The notes beneath the pieces were generated by a model. The model saw nothing but the letters and a program-made list of their open reading frames with translations, was not told the origin of the DNA and did no database searches. This document shows, piece by piece, positions 1 through 12,500 of a stretch of DNA of 64,000 nucleotides (positions are counted from its first letter, which is position 1; each line of letters opens with the position of its first letter). Position numbers and translations under genes: made by a program. Source of the stretch: Prostheceraeus crozeri (lineage: Eukaryota; Platyhelminthes; Polycladida; Euryleptidae). Where the stretch lies: assembly GCA_907163375.1 (NCBI GenBank), contig CAJQUW010004596.1, positions 1-64,000 of the forward strand, in the 5' to 3' direction.

Positions 1-188
1 TATTATTATATTAAGCGACATGTGGGCCTCACCAGAAGCGACACGTGGGCCTCACAAGTGGCATGTGGGCCTCATACCTTATATTTTATGTGACAAGTGG
101 GCCTCACATGCGACACATGGGCCTCACAAGCGGCACGTGGGCCTCAATCAATAATTATCATTATTTAGCGACACATGGGCCTCAAAAT
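1..188 (+). repeat. CACGTGGGCCTCA short repeat cluster
   Basis: Seven units of the form GCGACACGTGGGCCTCA with small changes lie at irregular 20-40 bp steps, at about 15, 39, 60, 92, 111, 131 and 169. AT-rich spacers with ATTATTATT runs separate some of them. Several units contain the palindrome CACGTG. The same motif next to an ATTATT run occurs once in reverse orientation near 12,464-12,485, so this may be one end of a larger repeat; the window begins inside the cluster. Confidence 0.7.
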
Positions 189-837
189 CATTTATAATGG
201 CTCCTACTTAATTATTACATGAAATAACCGAATTTTATCATTTTCTTCAGATTCTATTATGCCGAGGAGGTATATTGAGCTATGAGTTAAAAGACAATCG
301 CTAAATTTGCGTCGAGCGGTATATTTTCGTGGAGAGCTCACTTTTCTATTTTTGCTATCAGCTAGCTTAATTATTATTACTGTGCAACTAATTTTTCGTA
401 TCAAAAAACATAATATTTTTACACATCAGGCTAATAGGCCTATACAAATCTTTGACGAATTTGGTGACCCATTTCTCCCTATCTCTGGTAAAGTAAGCGC
501 AATATACAAGACAGTGGTGTATATATGTATGTATATGTATGCATAATGTAGTTCTACAATATAGGGCTAATTCGACCAACAATGGAAATGAGCACACCTG
601 ATTCCTTTGTGGAACGAAAATAAGTCATAAGTCATAAATTTTTATTCTGAAGTACAAAAGAAAATGCAAAGCAATACAACATAGGGAATGGAATATTACA
701 GTGAATGCAAGTGCATCAAGTACAAAATACATGTTACATAGTTTTACACAAAATTACATATTAACTGTCACAGTATGAGCAGAATTCACTGTATGAGCAA
801 TAGTAAAACGCGTCAATTTAAAAGTCAATAGCTAAGA
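189..837. other. No gene seen
   Basis: AT-rich DNA with only short chance reading frames. The stretch after about 600 is the 3' flank of the minus-strand recombinase-like gene and may include its 3' UTR. I see no repeat or RNA gene here. Confidence 0.4.
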
Positions 838-3800
838 TTAAAAAACGTATTGTTTCACGTCGATGACTTTAGCCGCCCTTAATCTTTTTCTCAAAGGAGG
901 AATTTCATCATCATCATCATCAACATCACTATTGCTTCCATCACCACGTAAATCACCATCGCCATCACCTTCATCTTCGTGGCCATCTTCGTGTTCATCT
1001 TCGTGTTCATCAGTGTCCTCCTCGTCATCATCCACATCACCTCCATCCTCAGCATCTTCAGCTTTACCGTCATCCGCATCACCCTCATCGACCTTTTCCT
1101 GTTTTTCGTACACCGCTCCTTTAGTAATAACATTGAAATAGTCTGAAATAAAGCAAAAACATTCCTATATGTCGAAGATTTGAAGATGTAGCTGATATAC
1201 AGGTAGGGGTATAGATGTTTTGTGCTTATTTCTATATTTAGTTTCATGATGTATCGCTTGAAGATGAAGAAAATATAGGTAACCCTCTACAACCGATGAG
1301 AAATATAATTTATGAAATTGAAATGCTATTAACTTAAGCGTGATTGCCAGTGCCATGGAAAACACATACGAATACAGATGTAATTGTTATTAATAAGTGA
1401 TAAGTACATGGTAAGAGAAAAGTGGTATACACAATCAATCACGATGATATACGAGTATCATAGAATTCATTCTTGAATGAGTTTACAGAAGTGAGGAGTA
1501 CAACTACACATAGAGGGAATTCCAGTCGCCATCGACGTGTAGGAGAATAAGTTGACTCGGTATTGCAATTATTTTCAATTCTGAAAGCTCTGATAGCAAT
1601 AATAGTAAGACTCATTGAATGCTCACTACCCCGGAATAAATTGAAGTTAGATACGTGCTCAATTTTAAGTTTATGAAGTTATCATTTGTTACTTTGACAA
1701 TTTCATGAGTATACTAATATTAGATATTTGTTATTTTATTCTACATTATGTACACATGTAACCAGATCTGTTGATCAAATTTGTAAATTTCCTTTTCACT
1801 TTTACACCAAAAATGACAGAAATTGAAGTGTGTAACTTACCAACTGATGCATTGTTCTCAATATTGTCGGAAGCGTAAAATTTGTCTGCCACCACTTCGG
1901 AATGGAGCATATCCTTCGACAATTTCTTCGCGTCAATCCCTGCTTTCCTGCCAATCGTCACTTTTGCACGACGGAAATCGGTTGCATTTAACTTTCTGTT
2001 GCATATCTGTAGGAAAAATTGATTACATTATTTAACTAAATTGCTTATACCAAAGAATATGCTTTGATGTTGAGTTCATGAACTGAAGTAATTGTGTATG
2101 TCACAGGTACATTTTGTACATATACGGTAGTTAATGAATTAAATAAGTGTGCAAGAAAATATATAAGTAGATTTTGTAAGGTTATAATCTGAGGGAATAT
2201 CTTTAATGTTCTGACTCTGATCGCGGATGATTCATATTGAATTAGGCATAGATCAAGGTTTTTAAAGCCATTTTTGGTGTGCTAATTACACAACAATTTA
2301 AAGGATTTGCACCACGAATTCAACTAAAAACATATTACTTATTACACCATGAATATGATGATTTACACCACTGCCTAAACCTCAAAAACCTTGACCTAGG
2401 TAATATGAAGCCCCAATTGCATCATATCAAAGATATCAATAAGCTTTGAATAAATTGAATCAATAAAGCGATTTGGTACATGCACCCAGATAACTTCTCA
2501 TGGTGCCTATCTGGTACTTGTTCGGTGTTTGATTAGCATAGGTCGTATTTTCTGTTTCAATAATGGAAATTAACATCTGCATGTATTTCACTAAAACAAT
2601 AAGGGTGCACTTCCTCCATACAACTTAACATTGACAAGGGCATTTGTTTTATATGTGCAGTAAGTACACGTCATTGAGTAATAGTGTTGTTTAGCTGTTG
2701 TTTTCAAAAGCGCATAGACTTACCGACGTTATCGTCCTATAGACACATAGACTATCTTCGAGGTGATAATTATCTGTCAGCTCTTCAACGTCACTACTCC
2801 CCCTAACATGGACTTGGACGGCGCTGACATAGTCGGATTTGATGGACCGTTGTGATACTTTTTAATCCGGATGCCCTTCCTGACGACTTTTCAATGACAC
2901 TCTCAGGGATCGACCAAACGACCTAAGATCGAAAAGCCAAACACTTGACTGCTGTGCCAAGGAAATCACATGTTAATGGTGTAGACATATACCTAAATTA
3001 CAGGCTAATGCATTGTCACTGCATTGTAATAAAGCTAAGCAAATCAATGGTAAGGGCAAGAAACCGTTCTCTCATTGAGGTCAAAATAGTGATAATTACA
3101 GACATAACCAGAAAGTCACCTACTAGTAATTGATTTGACAGCGGAAATTCTGACCATGGTTGGACTTATCTTATAGAAAATGAAATACATTGGAAGAGAG
3201 AAAATATGTATTACCTTCTCGCTGGTGTTTCGGATTATATGACCGATACCGGTCATTAGGGATCCATCTTTTTTGCAAAAGATCGGTTGGTCCTCTTTCA
3301 TTGGGACGTGAAATTGGGACCTCAATTTCTCAATAAACCTTTTTATCAGCTGGTACATGTCCGGAGCCATGTGGAGAAGCGCTCTGCCATATGTTTTGAA
3401 GGTTTTGTGTTTCCCTGTGAAGAAAGAGATCACCCGTAAATAGTGAATATCAAAAGAAAAGTTGCTTCAGACCTACCTTGTACCCGGATAACGATTTTTT
3501 CATCAGTTTCGATAAAAGGTTCCTCAATATTTTCAACAGTCAGTTCTGAGAGAGGAACCAATCTGACTGGGAAGATTGACGCCATGCAGGTCAATAGATA
3601 ATTACGTTGACTGAAATGAAATGAAGCAAGACACTTCTGTAGATTGTATGTAGCTATAGGCAGTTTAAAATAACAATGAGGTATGTATTCAAGACTAACA
3701 TTCATAAAAAACAATTTGGATAAAACTTCATTCTCCAAAACCATTTCAAAGGACGCATTGAAATTCCAAGTTTCGTTAATAGGCCCATCAGTTACATAAA

Positions 3801-4889
3801 TTGATTAAAACGACAAGTATGTAAGAAGAAATTGTGCGACCATCCGAGTGACGAGTTCCACAAGCGAATAATTGAAATATGATAATTTCATCCTTCACAG
3901 AAGAGACAAAATAGGTCTGTTAAAAGGTACGAGAGCTAACGTTTGAAGTCAGTACTAATTCCAATCTGCTCTATTAGTACTTAATAGCTCTGTTGCATTG
4001 TATAATCCACTTACTTTCGAAATGAAACGGGATCGCTACCTCCGTCCGCGTGAATCAACTCGTGAGTTTTGGACCAGATCAATCTAATCTCATCCTTTGT
4101 CGCTCGATTGCGCTCTCTGAGTAGTCGTCTGTCAGCCTGAAATAGACAAGTATAGTATGAAAAGTATACATAGTATAATTATCAGAACTGGGCAATCGGA
4201 TAATCGCAATCGGAACTCCGAGCTGGCGAATCGGATAGTCGCTAATGGGAACTTCACTTTTCTGAATATCGCCCAACTCAGATGATCATTAGAAATTTCA
4301 GACAAAGTAGTAGCTGCAATTCGGTGTGTCATTTGCCATTGTAGGATTTGCGAAAATTCTCCTACTGTTGTCAGAGATATTGACGGTGTAGTTTGACAAC
4401 AAATGGAAAAATTTCGCAAATAACTAGAAAGTCTACTTTCACATCTATCTACAATTATTTTATGAAGGCTTACCTGCTCGCCACTTCCTTCAGTTGCAAA
4501 GCCTGACTGCGCAAGCTGCACCTCTTCTCGGCCTTTCTTGATGTCATCCTCAGATATGTCAGAGAAGTTTAAGGCCCTCTCCGTCCGTTTGAACGTTACT
4601 TTGTTCCACATAACAGCCTTTTCTGTCAATAAAAGTACAGTAAGTAATAGAGAGAACTGTTAGTGCAATCAGCAGAGTTTTGTCGTTAACTAAGTTATTA
4701 CGCGGGAAACCGCGCTTTACGGAAATAAACTGTGTTCATGTTAAGAAATATGGAAAATGAGACTACAAAAGTGATAAAAAACATATACAAGTACTGGCCC
4801 ATGTACATGTACATGTATTTCTTGTAATCGTCATTATTACCGTGGAATTTTACTTGAATCACGCGGTTTGCAGGTTTCGTTTTGTCCAT
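838..4889 (-). CDS. Tyrosine-recombinase-like protein with acidic tail, seven exons
   Basis: Seven minus-strand exons join with matching phases and GT/AG borders: 4889-4841, 4622-4474, 4136-4015, 3610-3477, 3414-3215, 2006-1841 and 1142-838, giving 374 residues. Residues about 107-265 look like a tyrosine recombinase (Crypton/phage-integrase fold). R123 sits in the box I motif FPVRLVPLSEL, K155 in GKHKTFKTYG, R230 in NATDFRRA, and H253 and Y262 in LHSEVVADKFYA; the H-to-Y spacing of nine is the family norm. The His of the usual HxxR box is Thr. From about residue 285 the tail is a run of Asp/Glu/Gly, then a basic patch PPLRKRLR. The start ATG is preceded directly by an in-frame TAA, so I take it as the first codon. 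Known relatives in animals are Crypton-derived or orphan recombinase-like genes. Whether it cuts DNA is unknown. No stop or frameshift was found. Confidence 0.78.
2000..2760. other. Intron of recombinase-like gene
   Basis: Part of the 1.2-kb intron between the 3414-3215 and 2006-1841 exons. Apart from the SINE near 2.8-2.96 kb I see no gene or clear repeat. Confidence 0.5.
2800..2960 (-). mobile_element. tRNA-derived SINE, minus strand
   Basis: Read on the minus strand from 2959, the head resembles a tRNA: an A-box-like stretch beginning TGGCACAGCAGTCAAGTG, and a B-box-like GGTCGATCCC near 2906-2915. Downstream comes the body motif GTCAGGAAGGGCATCCGG (about 2866-2884), which recurs in tRNA-derived SINEs of several invertebrates as I recall them. 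It sits in an intron of the recombinase-like gene, in the same orientation as the gene. The 3' end is not sharply defined. Confidence 0.6.
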
Positions 4890-5610
4890 TTACGAACACG
4901 GCAATAAAAGCACAATAACTGAATAATTCATTATGCTCGCATTATTGTAGAAAGAGGATTGACTCGAATTATTGAAGGTTGAGAAACCTTAGATCTATCT
5001 GCAAATATTAGCTCCCAATTTTTTGATGAATTATGTTGTAACTCTTTTGTTATTGCTGACATAGTTAACACCATCTTTAACACGTGTAATGCTCATTTAA
5101 TATTTAATATCATCCACTTTCTTTTTATTAGGCTAATACTCGTACATTTAAAATTCAATGGGTTCATATAACCAATATTTATAACTTATCACCAAGCGAA
5201 AATGAAGGGTCCCGCACAGTGCTTTGGCTTCGAATAGTGGAGGCATATGATGGTTCAGTTCACGGTATAGAACAATTTTGGGTCAGTAGGTCAGGCAGCA
5301 GTTTGGCTCCAGGCCTAAAATCACACTCAGATGCAAAACGAAAACAAAGTCATACGTCTTATTTTAATATTCCTAGAGCTGAATGTGTATACTGACTTAA
5401 TCAATTCATCTTCAATGTCATTATGAATAGTATACATACTTGTAAGTTGATACCATTATCGATTAATGAGGTTCTTTTGTTAGCATGCCTTAATGAATAT
5501 AGAATAATTATCACCGTTAAGTATAAACGATTACTTTTTGTAAACGATGCCTTGATGCAATCTGATTTTTTGCCACTTCACAGCTTGTGACCCCAACGGC
5601 TTTTTCTTAC
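4890..5610. other. No gene seen; upstream of the recombinase-like gene
   Basis: AT-rich DNA directly upstream of the ATG at 4889 on the minus strand. It would hold the promoter if the gene starts there. I see no convincing TATA box or repeat. Confidence 0.35.
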
Positions 5611-5793
5611 TGTGGATCATCGTATGGTAATAAACCGTAGAGGAGATGATAGCATCTGCCTTGTCGAGTACTCCTTTGTGGTGTAAATGTGTCGCTTTGA
5701 TGAAGGTATGGAAGTGCGCCCGTATTTCTCCTCAGCTTGTTTCCACCATCTTTTGGACAGGGATCTTCTTTTCTGAAGATAGTTACAGTATCT
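5611..5793 (-). CDS. Candidate exon, unknown gene
   Basis: On the minus strand an open stretch is bounded by an acceptor (CTTTCAG before 5793) and a donor-like GTAAGA after 5611. One frame is open through the whole piece. I do not recognise the product. It belongs to a cluster of exon-like pieces at 5.6-8.1 kb on the same strand as the recombinase-like gene. Its phase does not fit a direct join to the 4622-4474 exon, so it may be part of another transcript. Confidence 0.3.
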
Positions 5794-6273
5794 CTGAAAG
5801 TTATAGGATACGATTTTGTCAAATTTTAGTTGTTCTTCATGAGATCTTAGTCCCTCCCTCCCCCTTTTAACTGTTATGCTCAAAAAGCCCAGGGTACCGT
5901 TCCTCACCTTCACTCTGCTGACTAGTGGCGCCTTCATTTGGCATTCCTCAACCGTTCAGTGACATCATCCATTGAAGATGATGTATCGGATGAGTTGGGT
6001 GGCATCTGGTGTAATGGCGCGATATACGCACTTACCTGCCAAAACGCCAAATATGTATATTTGCTGTTCGAATAAGAACATTAAAACAATTGACTCATTT
6101 GTAATCTGTCAATCAAGTGCAAATCCCAAAATCTTATGACACATTACTATATGGTCTACATAGAAATGCATTCAGAGAGTAATTGAACCCTTAATTAGTC
6201 TTATCAGTATTTTTTTTATGAATTATCGTCAGAGCTTGCCTATAAATTTATTCTACAAGTAACAACTATTTAC

Positions 6274-6508
6274 CAGCGCTCCACATTTTGTCACATTCAT
6301 GAATGTATTGGTGGTCGTTGTAAGTCGGTTTTTGAATGCGGAGGCTAGTAAACTGCGAATCCTCTCGTCGACCATTTGTAGTGACCGGACGATGTCGAGA
6401 GAGGTTCTTCGACGTCTGCTGTTTCGAACACACTGGGCAGTTGGTGGAATGGCGATTTCGTTGGCGTCCCCTCCATCTTTCTTTTCCTTTTTTCTGACTT
6501 TCCATGGA
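6274..6508 (-). CDS. Candidate exon with Cys-x-x-Cys motif
   Basis: The minus-strand piece is bounded by CTTTCAG before 6508 and a donor GTAAAT after 6274. One frame contains NCPVCSKQQTSKNLSRH, which resembles a small CxxC...H zinc-binding motif. Animal genes with the recombinase-like domain often carry such a motif upstream, so this may be an N-terminal exon of the same gene used with another first exon. A second frame is also open, so the reading frame is not certain. No transcript evidence is available. Confidence 0.35.
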
Positions 6509-7102
6509 CTGAAAGATCGTAATATTGTATTGTAAATCTGCTGAGGATTTTCATTCAATGTAATGTATGAAATCATGACTGTTTCACAATCAAGGAAATG
6601 AACTATGGTACTCCACAATTTCTCAATTGTTAACTGATCATTTATGCATTACCAGTATTTATTTCATACAGGCACTCTTTTTCTCGGTTATTAGTGGGCC
6701 TTAATAGCCGCTTAGACTAAATTAGGATAAAAGCACACATACAATGAAAACAGCTTTTGTTTCGATATGGTTTTGATTAAACCATTGTGTTTATTCTATT
6801 GAGGAAATCCCTTATGACGTGATGTTGTTGTTGTTGGAGAGGAGTTTCGCAACATATCACGGTGTTGAGTTTTTTCACATTTGGTAGTGGATGAAGACAT
6901 CAATGTTAACAGATATTTAATTCGTTGATAGGGCTTAATGCAATTTTGTTTATGTGGAAATGATCGTAATAAGAAAGTTGGTTGCAGATTCGTCTAAGTT
7001 ATAAAAATCGTAATTTCAAAGGTAAATCTCAAAATAGTAAATTTTACAATAAATTGATAAGGGTGACAGCTATGACAAACACACTGCTTTAATTTAATTC
7101 AC

Positions 7103-8088
7103 CTTCAAAAAAGCTAGAACCCAGCTTTTGAAAGCGTTGTGCATCGGACCTTGACCTATTCGAGCAAGAAAACAATATCTGAAAGTAAAGAACATATTCT
7201 GTAAATGATTCAAAATATGTTGGATAGAAATTGTAAAACAATTCACTGAAGTGAATCGAAGGAATGAAATGAATGCAAATTTCAATAAAGTTTACCTTCA
7301 TTTTCCAGTGTTCTACAGAAATTGTAGCCAATGGTTTCTCGCACTTCTGAAATTTAAGAAAATTATTCAGGTAGTCACACAGGTCTTAACGTCAGATATA
7401 TCACTTGACATGAAAATATAAAGCAAAGCCTCGACTTCTATGTGAATTGGCACAATTATGATAGAACTAGGTTCAGATAGCATAGGAATCGAATTCATTA
7501 AATCATACTTATATTCAGCATAGGTACTCAGTTACTTCCATATAGCACGCTGTCAGTTACAGGTATAGTGAGGAATATAAGCTATAATGTGAGGCCTATG
7601 ATGCTTTGTTATATCTGCATTGCACTGTTTCTGGGCACTAAGCCACCTTGATTCTTATTTCAGGTTCCCACGAAAGGGCGCATTATTCGAACATAACGCG
7701 ATCTGCAAGATTTGGCAAGGCCATAGGGAGAAAATAGTAATACTAAGCCTTGAAGTTGGATTATAAACAAGAAGCTCAGTGCTTAATTATGAAGTAATGC
7801 ATAACTGTCAACGATTTTTTAAATTTACAATGTTTACAATGTTTAATATTTACCTTGTTGTGATGAGTGAGCAGCTGCATCCGTTGTATAACTTGATTTC
7901 GCTTTGTTGTTGGGTTGTTGGAGGCATTGTGCCTCTTCAGCATCTATAGTCAACGTTTTGGAGTTCCGCCGTGGAAAACCCAAATTTGAGGAGTAAGATG
8001 TGGCAAATTCCAAAGAATATAAATAGCGCAAATCATAATGCATCACGTAGCAGAAATCAGGATTCTCCTGAATGTCAAGCCTAATCAA
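7103..8088 (-). CDS. Candidate exons upstream of recombinase-like gene
   Basis: Three minus-strand open pieces have splice-like borders: about 8088-7854 (donor GTAAAT; Ser/Gln/Asn-rich end), 7346-7296 (acceptor TTTCAG, donor GTAAAC) and 7178-7103 (acceptor CTTTCAG, donor GTGAAT). None shows a recognised domain. They line up with the 6508-6274 piece and could be 5' exons of one gene. The run of three consistent borders is the only support. Confidence 0.28.
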
Positions 8089-8099
8089 AAGTAGAACTC

Positions 8100-11000
8100 A
8101 CGATTGGGAAAATTATGTTTATAGAAGTTTGTCATCATGACAGAAAGAATAAAGCTATTCAGTGAAAGTATGAGTTTAAACAGTAACATTATTCATATTT
8201 TTTAACCACGGAATTCTTGAGTTAAACGAAACTATTGAATTTCGGGAGAGGAGACTTCATTATTTCGCATTATATGTCGAATTGTAGATAGACGTAAAAG
8301 ACAATAGAAACGATAATATTAGCCAAGTCCGGACAATAGGTATTGTATGGCTTTTGAAGGCGAAACCTTGAAGATTTCTATCATTTTCTTGCTGGACACA
8401 GGATCTTAGAATCCGTTGCTTCATATACTCTAGGTCACACTAAATACCAACGGCGTTAACGCGGTATTTTTAGGTGGTCATACATTATATGCGAAGATTT
8501 TTCCCGTACAAACAGGTAGCAATCTTCGATATGTGCCTCTAAGTATGGCAACAAGGCGTATGTTACGCATAATCAGTCCAGTAGCAGCATGCGAGAGAGA
8601 AAAATTACTTGTTTGAACAATCAAAGTGTAGCTGATACTGTAAATTATTGAACCAGAGCAGCATGCATATTGCAACCACGCATAGCAAAAATTGGCCGAG
8701 CACAACTTCATTCAACAAAACTAGGATCCATGGAACCGAAAGAAAGTTTACCTGAATCCTTCATGTAAATAGATCTGTTTGATCATTTCTGAAAAGAATG
8801 AGGCTAAAGGAGATTTTTCTAAGCGTTCTTCGAAGTCTCCAAAAACTGCACAGGAGCACTTCTGTAATCGATCAGGAAATGCGTAATCCTGTACATTTCT
8901 AATATACCTTCTAAATATGGGTGGTCAACGGGCGGCCCACGTGAATAAATCGTGTGGCCAGCGGAAATATGAGCAACCGCTTGCCAGAACCAACTGAAAA
9001 TGCTTGCCTTTTGAAAATTATATAATTTTTTCTGCATAGAGAAATAATTCCTGCAGACTAATATTTTCGACAATTTCCGCAGAGAATAGAATCACCGCCG
9101 TTGGACATCCCTCTTGCAATCTTGCAAATGTTCTACAATCTGCATTATTCAGGAAATAAAGTGATTATAGTTATGTATATAAATAGGCTTATAAGTAGGA
9201 GCACGGACTACAGGTCTATGAATGTACTAATTACATATGAAAATATGAATGTACTAATTTGTCATCATTGTATTTAGAATAAACGATATTCCAATCTGTT
9301 TTACATGTATCTATTGAAAAGTAGGAGAAGATTTTTACCACTGTCAGTGGTCATCTCTAAACAGATCAACAATAAGAAAATTGTAATTTATATGTATTAT
9401 TATCTTGTATTTCTGTGTTGTAAAAAGTTCAAAAACGTGCGATGATATTTCGACACAAGTTCTTAAATCCTTAAGGAGTCCAAACAAAAATCTTAATAGT
9501 TATGAATTCTGAATAAACATTCTAAAAAGGTAAGCAATCGAGAACAATTTCATCGAAAATTCATGGATCAGTGGTATTGCATTGTGGAATTGCAATTGCG
9601 AGTTCGTATAAAAGCAAATACATGTACACGGAAATTTAGCTATCTTACCATAAACCGAAAAGAGAGAAGTTAAATCTATTGCTGTAAAACCCGGATATAT
9701 CCAGGGGAGATATGAGATATTGTATGAATTTTAGCGATGGGTAGGGCGTGAAAAAAGTGATTTTGCATGCACGCTTTGACGTATCTAAAAATCCAAAAAA
9801 GATTGTAAAAAAATGTAGGCTACATAATTTGGCCTAATGATACTCGCCACCGGACTAGAGATATCTCGGACCTTTGAAGTACAATGTAATCGGATTTTAC
9901 GATAGCTATCTTAAAAGCAATCATAACTCAGAAAGGGCAATCGCGCCTCTGAACTAAAGTGCGTCAAACACTTTTATACAGTCACATTCTCAGCATAAGG
10001 TTATGGAGGTAGTGGCGTTTGATACCGTTTCCGTCCGTGACATACAAAGATGCTGCCTTTTCACTAAGCTGTGGCTCTGTGATATGTCTGGCAACACCCA
10101 ATACAGTTTCGTTCTCTAAGCCATCGTTCTATTGTCCATGCCACCAGACTGCCTCTGTTGTCCATCACTCCATAAAATGATTCCACGATTGCTTCTGGCC
10201 GCCAGAGGCAAGGGCAATATCAATAGCTGTAGCAGCAGCTACATCAGCAAATTGGCATAGTTCACATTCCGTGAAGAAGAGGTAACAAAAAATGCTCTCC
10301 AAAAATTGAACGATTGTCGAGGCAGCAAAAACGGCGTTGAATCTATTTTCAATGTCAAACAGGGAGCAGCCCCATGACTGCTTCCTTAGGGAAAGGAGGC
10401 GACGATCGACCTTAATCGCATCGTTCACAGGGCGAAAAAAGATCTCTAACTACCGCGTCCATCTATGACTGCGACCAAGTACCAAGAAGTGTTCGAAGCT
10501 AACATGTGAATATTAAATATCATGCCAACACATGTGTTGTGGTTGGAAGCAAAAAATTTAGATCCAAGATTGACCACCTCACGGCGATACACCGTACACG
10601 TGCTTCAGTATATATGTATGTAATATACTATGAAGAGAAAATGATAGTATATAATATTATGTATATTTCTGCATTCCACCTATAGACGTAAACAAGAATT
10701 TGTGTACAGAATGGCACAACCAGGTAAGTATTTCTGGATATAAACAATAGGCCAACGTAGACTTCTAGATTATCAACGTCGCATTTATTTCCCACACTCA
10801 AACTTCCTCATCCCAATAGCTCCGTAATGTACCCGAGATTCCGAGAGTAACTTTAATTAAGAACCAGTCTCTGCGAGTCTGTAGCGGAAGTGATAGCAGT
10901 CACTCCACTGCGCTAACTCTTTATTCATAACGCCATGTGAGCGTGGGCGATTTAGGGAAATGTAGAATGCAGAAGAAAGGCAGGAGAAAGAAGCATAAGC

Positions 11001-12450
11001 GGTAACAGATAAAGGATGAGATTTACAGAGGCGATCATGAGATAGGCAACACAGTCATTACATAATAGGCAACACGGTCATTACAGCTCTTTTAGCGAAG
11101 CGTTTCTTAAGTTGACTATTTTTGCACCACGGAAGAATCATGAAAAATTCTGCTTTAGCCGTTCTGTCAGATTTTAAATCAAAATTACATAAGAAATTCC
11201 TGTAATTAGGCATCGAATGTATTTTCATCATATATTCTGCCATTTTTTTTCACTTGTATTTACGACACTACAGGACAATACAGATAGACAAAACCTATTT
11301 CTATCAATAGAAAACACGTGATTTAAACAATGGTTACTATTGTAATTATAAAGCCCCACAGGTTTTAGTTTTATTTAAATTTATAAGTTTAAACAATTAT
11401 CAAGTGATGCGGATGAAATATTTAATAAAGCAGCATGCGTACTTTTTTTTTGCCACTTGGCGCAATCTATTGAAAAGCCAATTAGTCCGACAACAGTGAT
11501 CACAGGAAGGAATTGATTATATCTTATTGGTGTGAGATCTTGTTAATTGCAGTTGTCATAAGCTACGGCGATAACTCCAACTTAATTTACCATTTCGCAG
11601 CATTGCATAGTTTTGTCAAATAGGCTATTTCCTTTAGCTGGCAATAAGTGTAGTAGAAAAACTTATTTTTCTGCACCCCAAAACACCTGTCCATTGCTGC
11701 TTTTTTCAGATGAAAATGAAATCGCTGACTAGTTTAACGATAAAACAATCTACACAACCTAGCTAACCCCTAATCGCAGTTGTTGATAGTCACTTCTTCA
11801 AATAGCGCAAGGTGATTCTCGATCTACACATTCGAAATTACGTTATAAATGCCTACAGTGAACTGAATTTGGAAGAAATCAAGCATAAAACTAGGGTAGG
11901 CCCACTCAAAAAACCCTATATAACCTAATAGTAGTTGTGGAATTACCCTATTTCCTGAAACAAGTATAGAAAATTCTGATAGCAAATACGTTTTACGCCC
12001 AAAAATACTTAGGAGCGTATTTATTTTGAAAAATGAATTTCAAGCATGTTTTGAAGTACGATAGGTCACTAACTCCCCCGTAGTGATAACATGTCAATAC
12101 CTACACCCCACATACATTTTTTGACTAGATATATTATCCAAATATTATATGCAAAAAAACCTAATAATAGGTCATGAAATCGAAGTATTTCTGCATGTTT
12201 TGGCACACAATGATGACTAATAAGTAGGCAAATAAACTGCACCTGTGACTTTCTTCGGTATAACGAGTTCTCTACAGCCTCTTAGTGACATTTGTGTATG
12301 CACGGTCTTACAGATTTCTAGTACTATCTGATGACCTGTCCAGCAAATATTGATCAGAAAACGAACAGTTTTGCATCCACATACCCTCAGGTTGTCATTT
12401 CATGTTCATTGGTTATTCCTGATTTCGTGGAAAGTGGATTTTCATGACGT
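8100..12450. other. Long gene-poor stretch
   Basis: AT-rich DNA with scattered frames below 90 codons and no recognised domain. One possible tiny first exon on the plus strand ends ATGGCACAACCAG then GTAAGT (10,711-10,723), but I find no convincing partner exon. A minus-strand frame at 10,165-10,428 of 87 codons is unrecognised. Confidence 0.35.
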
Positions 12451-12461
12451 CATTTTCCAAG

Positions 12462-12500
12462 TGAGGCCCACGTGTCGTTTATTATTGTTATTATTATCTG
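12462..12500 (-). repeat. Inverted single copy of the left-edge repeat
   Basis: GTGAGGCCCACGTGTCGTTT followed by an ATTATTGTTATTATT run is the reverse complement of the repeat unit at 1-188 with its AT-rich spacer. Confidence 0.55.

Noticed and set aside
863-1141. Plus-strand Ser-rich frame
   Set aside because: It is the antisense shadow of the acidic last exon; the Ser/Pro run comes from the complementary triplet repeat.
10165-10428. Minus-strand frame of 87 codons with an Ala-rich segment
   Set aside because: No recognised domain, no partner exons with matching phases and no start context; kept only as an unrecognised frame in the gene-poor stretch.
10711-10723. Tiny first exon ATGGCACAACCAG with GTAAGT donor
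   Set aside because: The donor is good but no downstream acceptor and exon could be tied to it.
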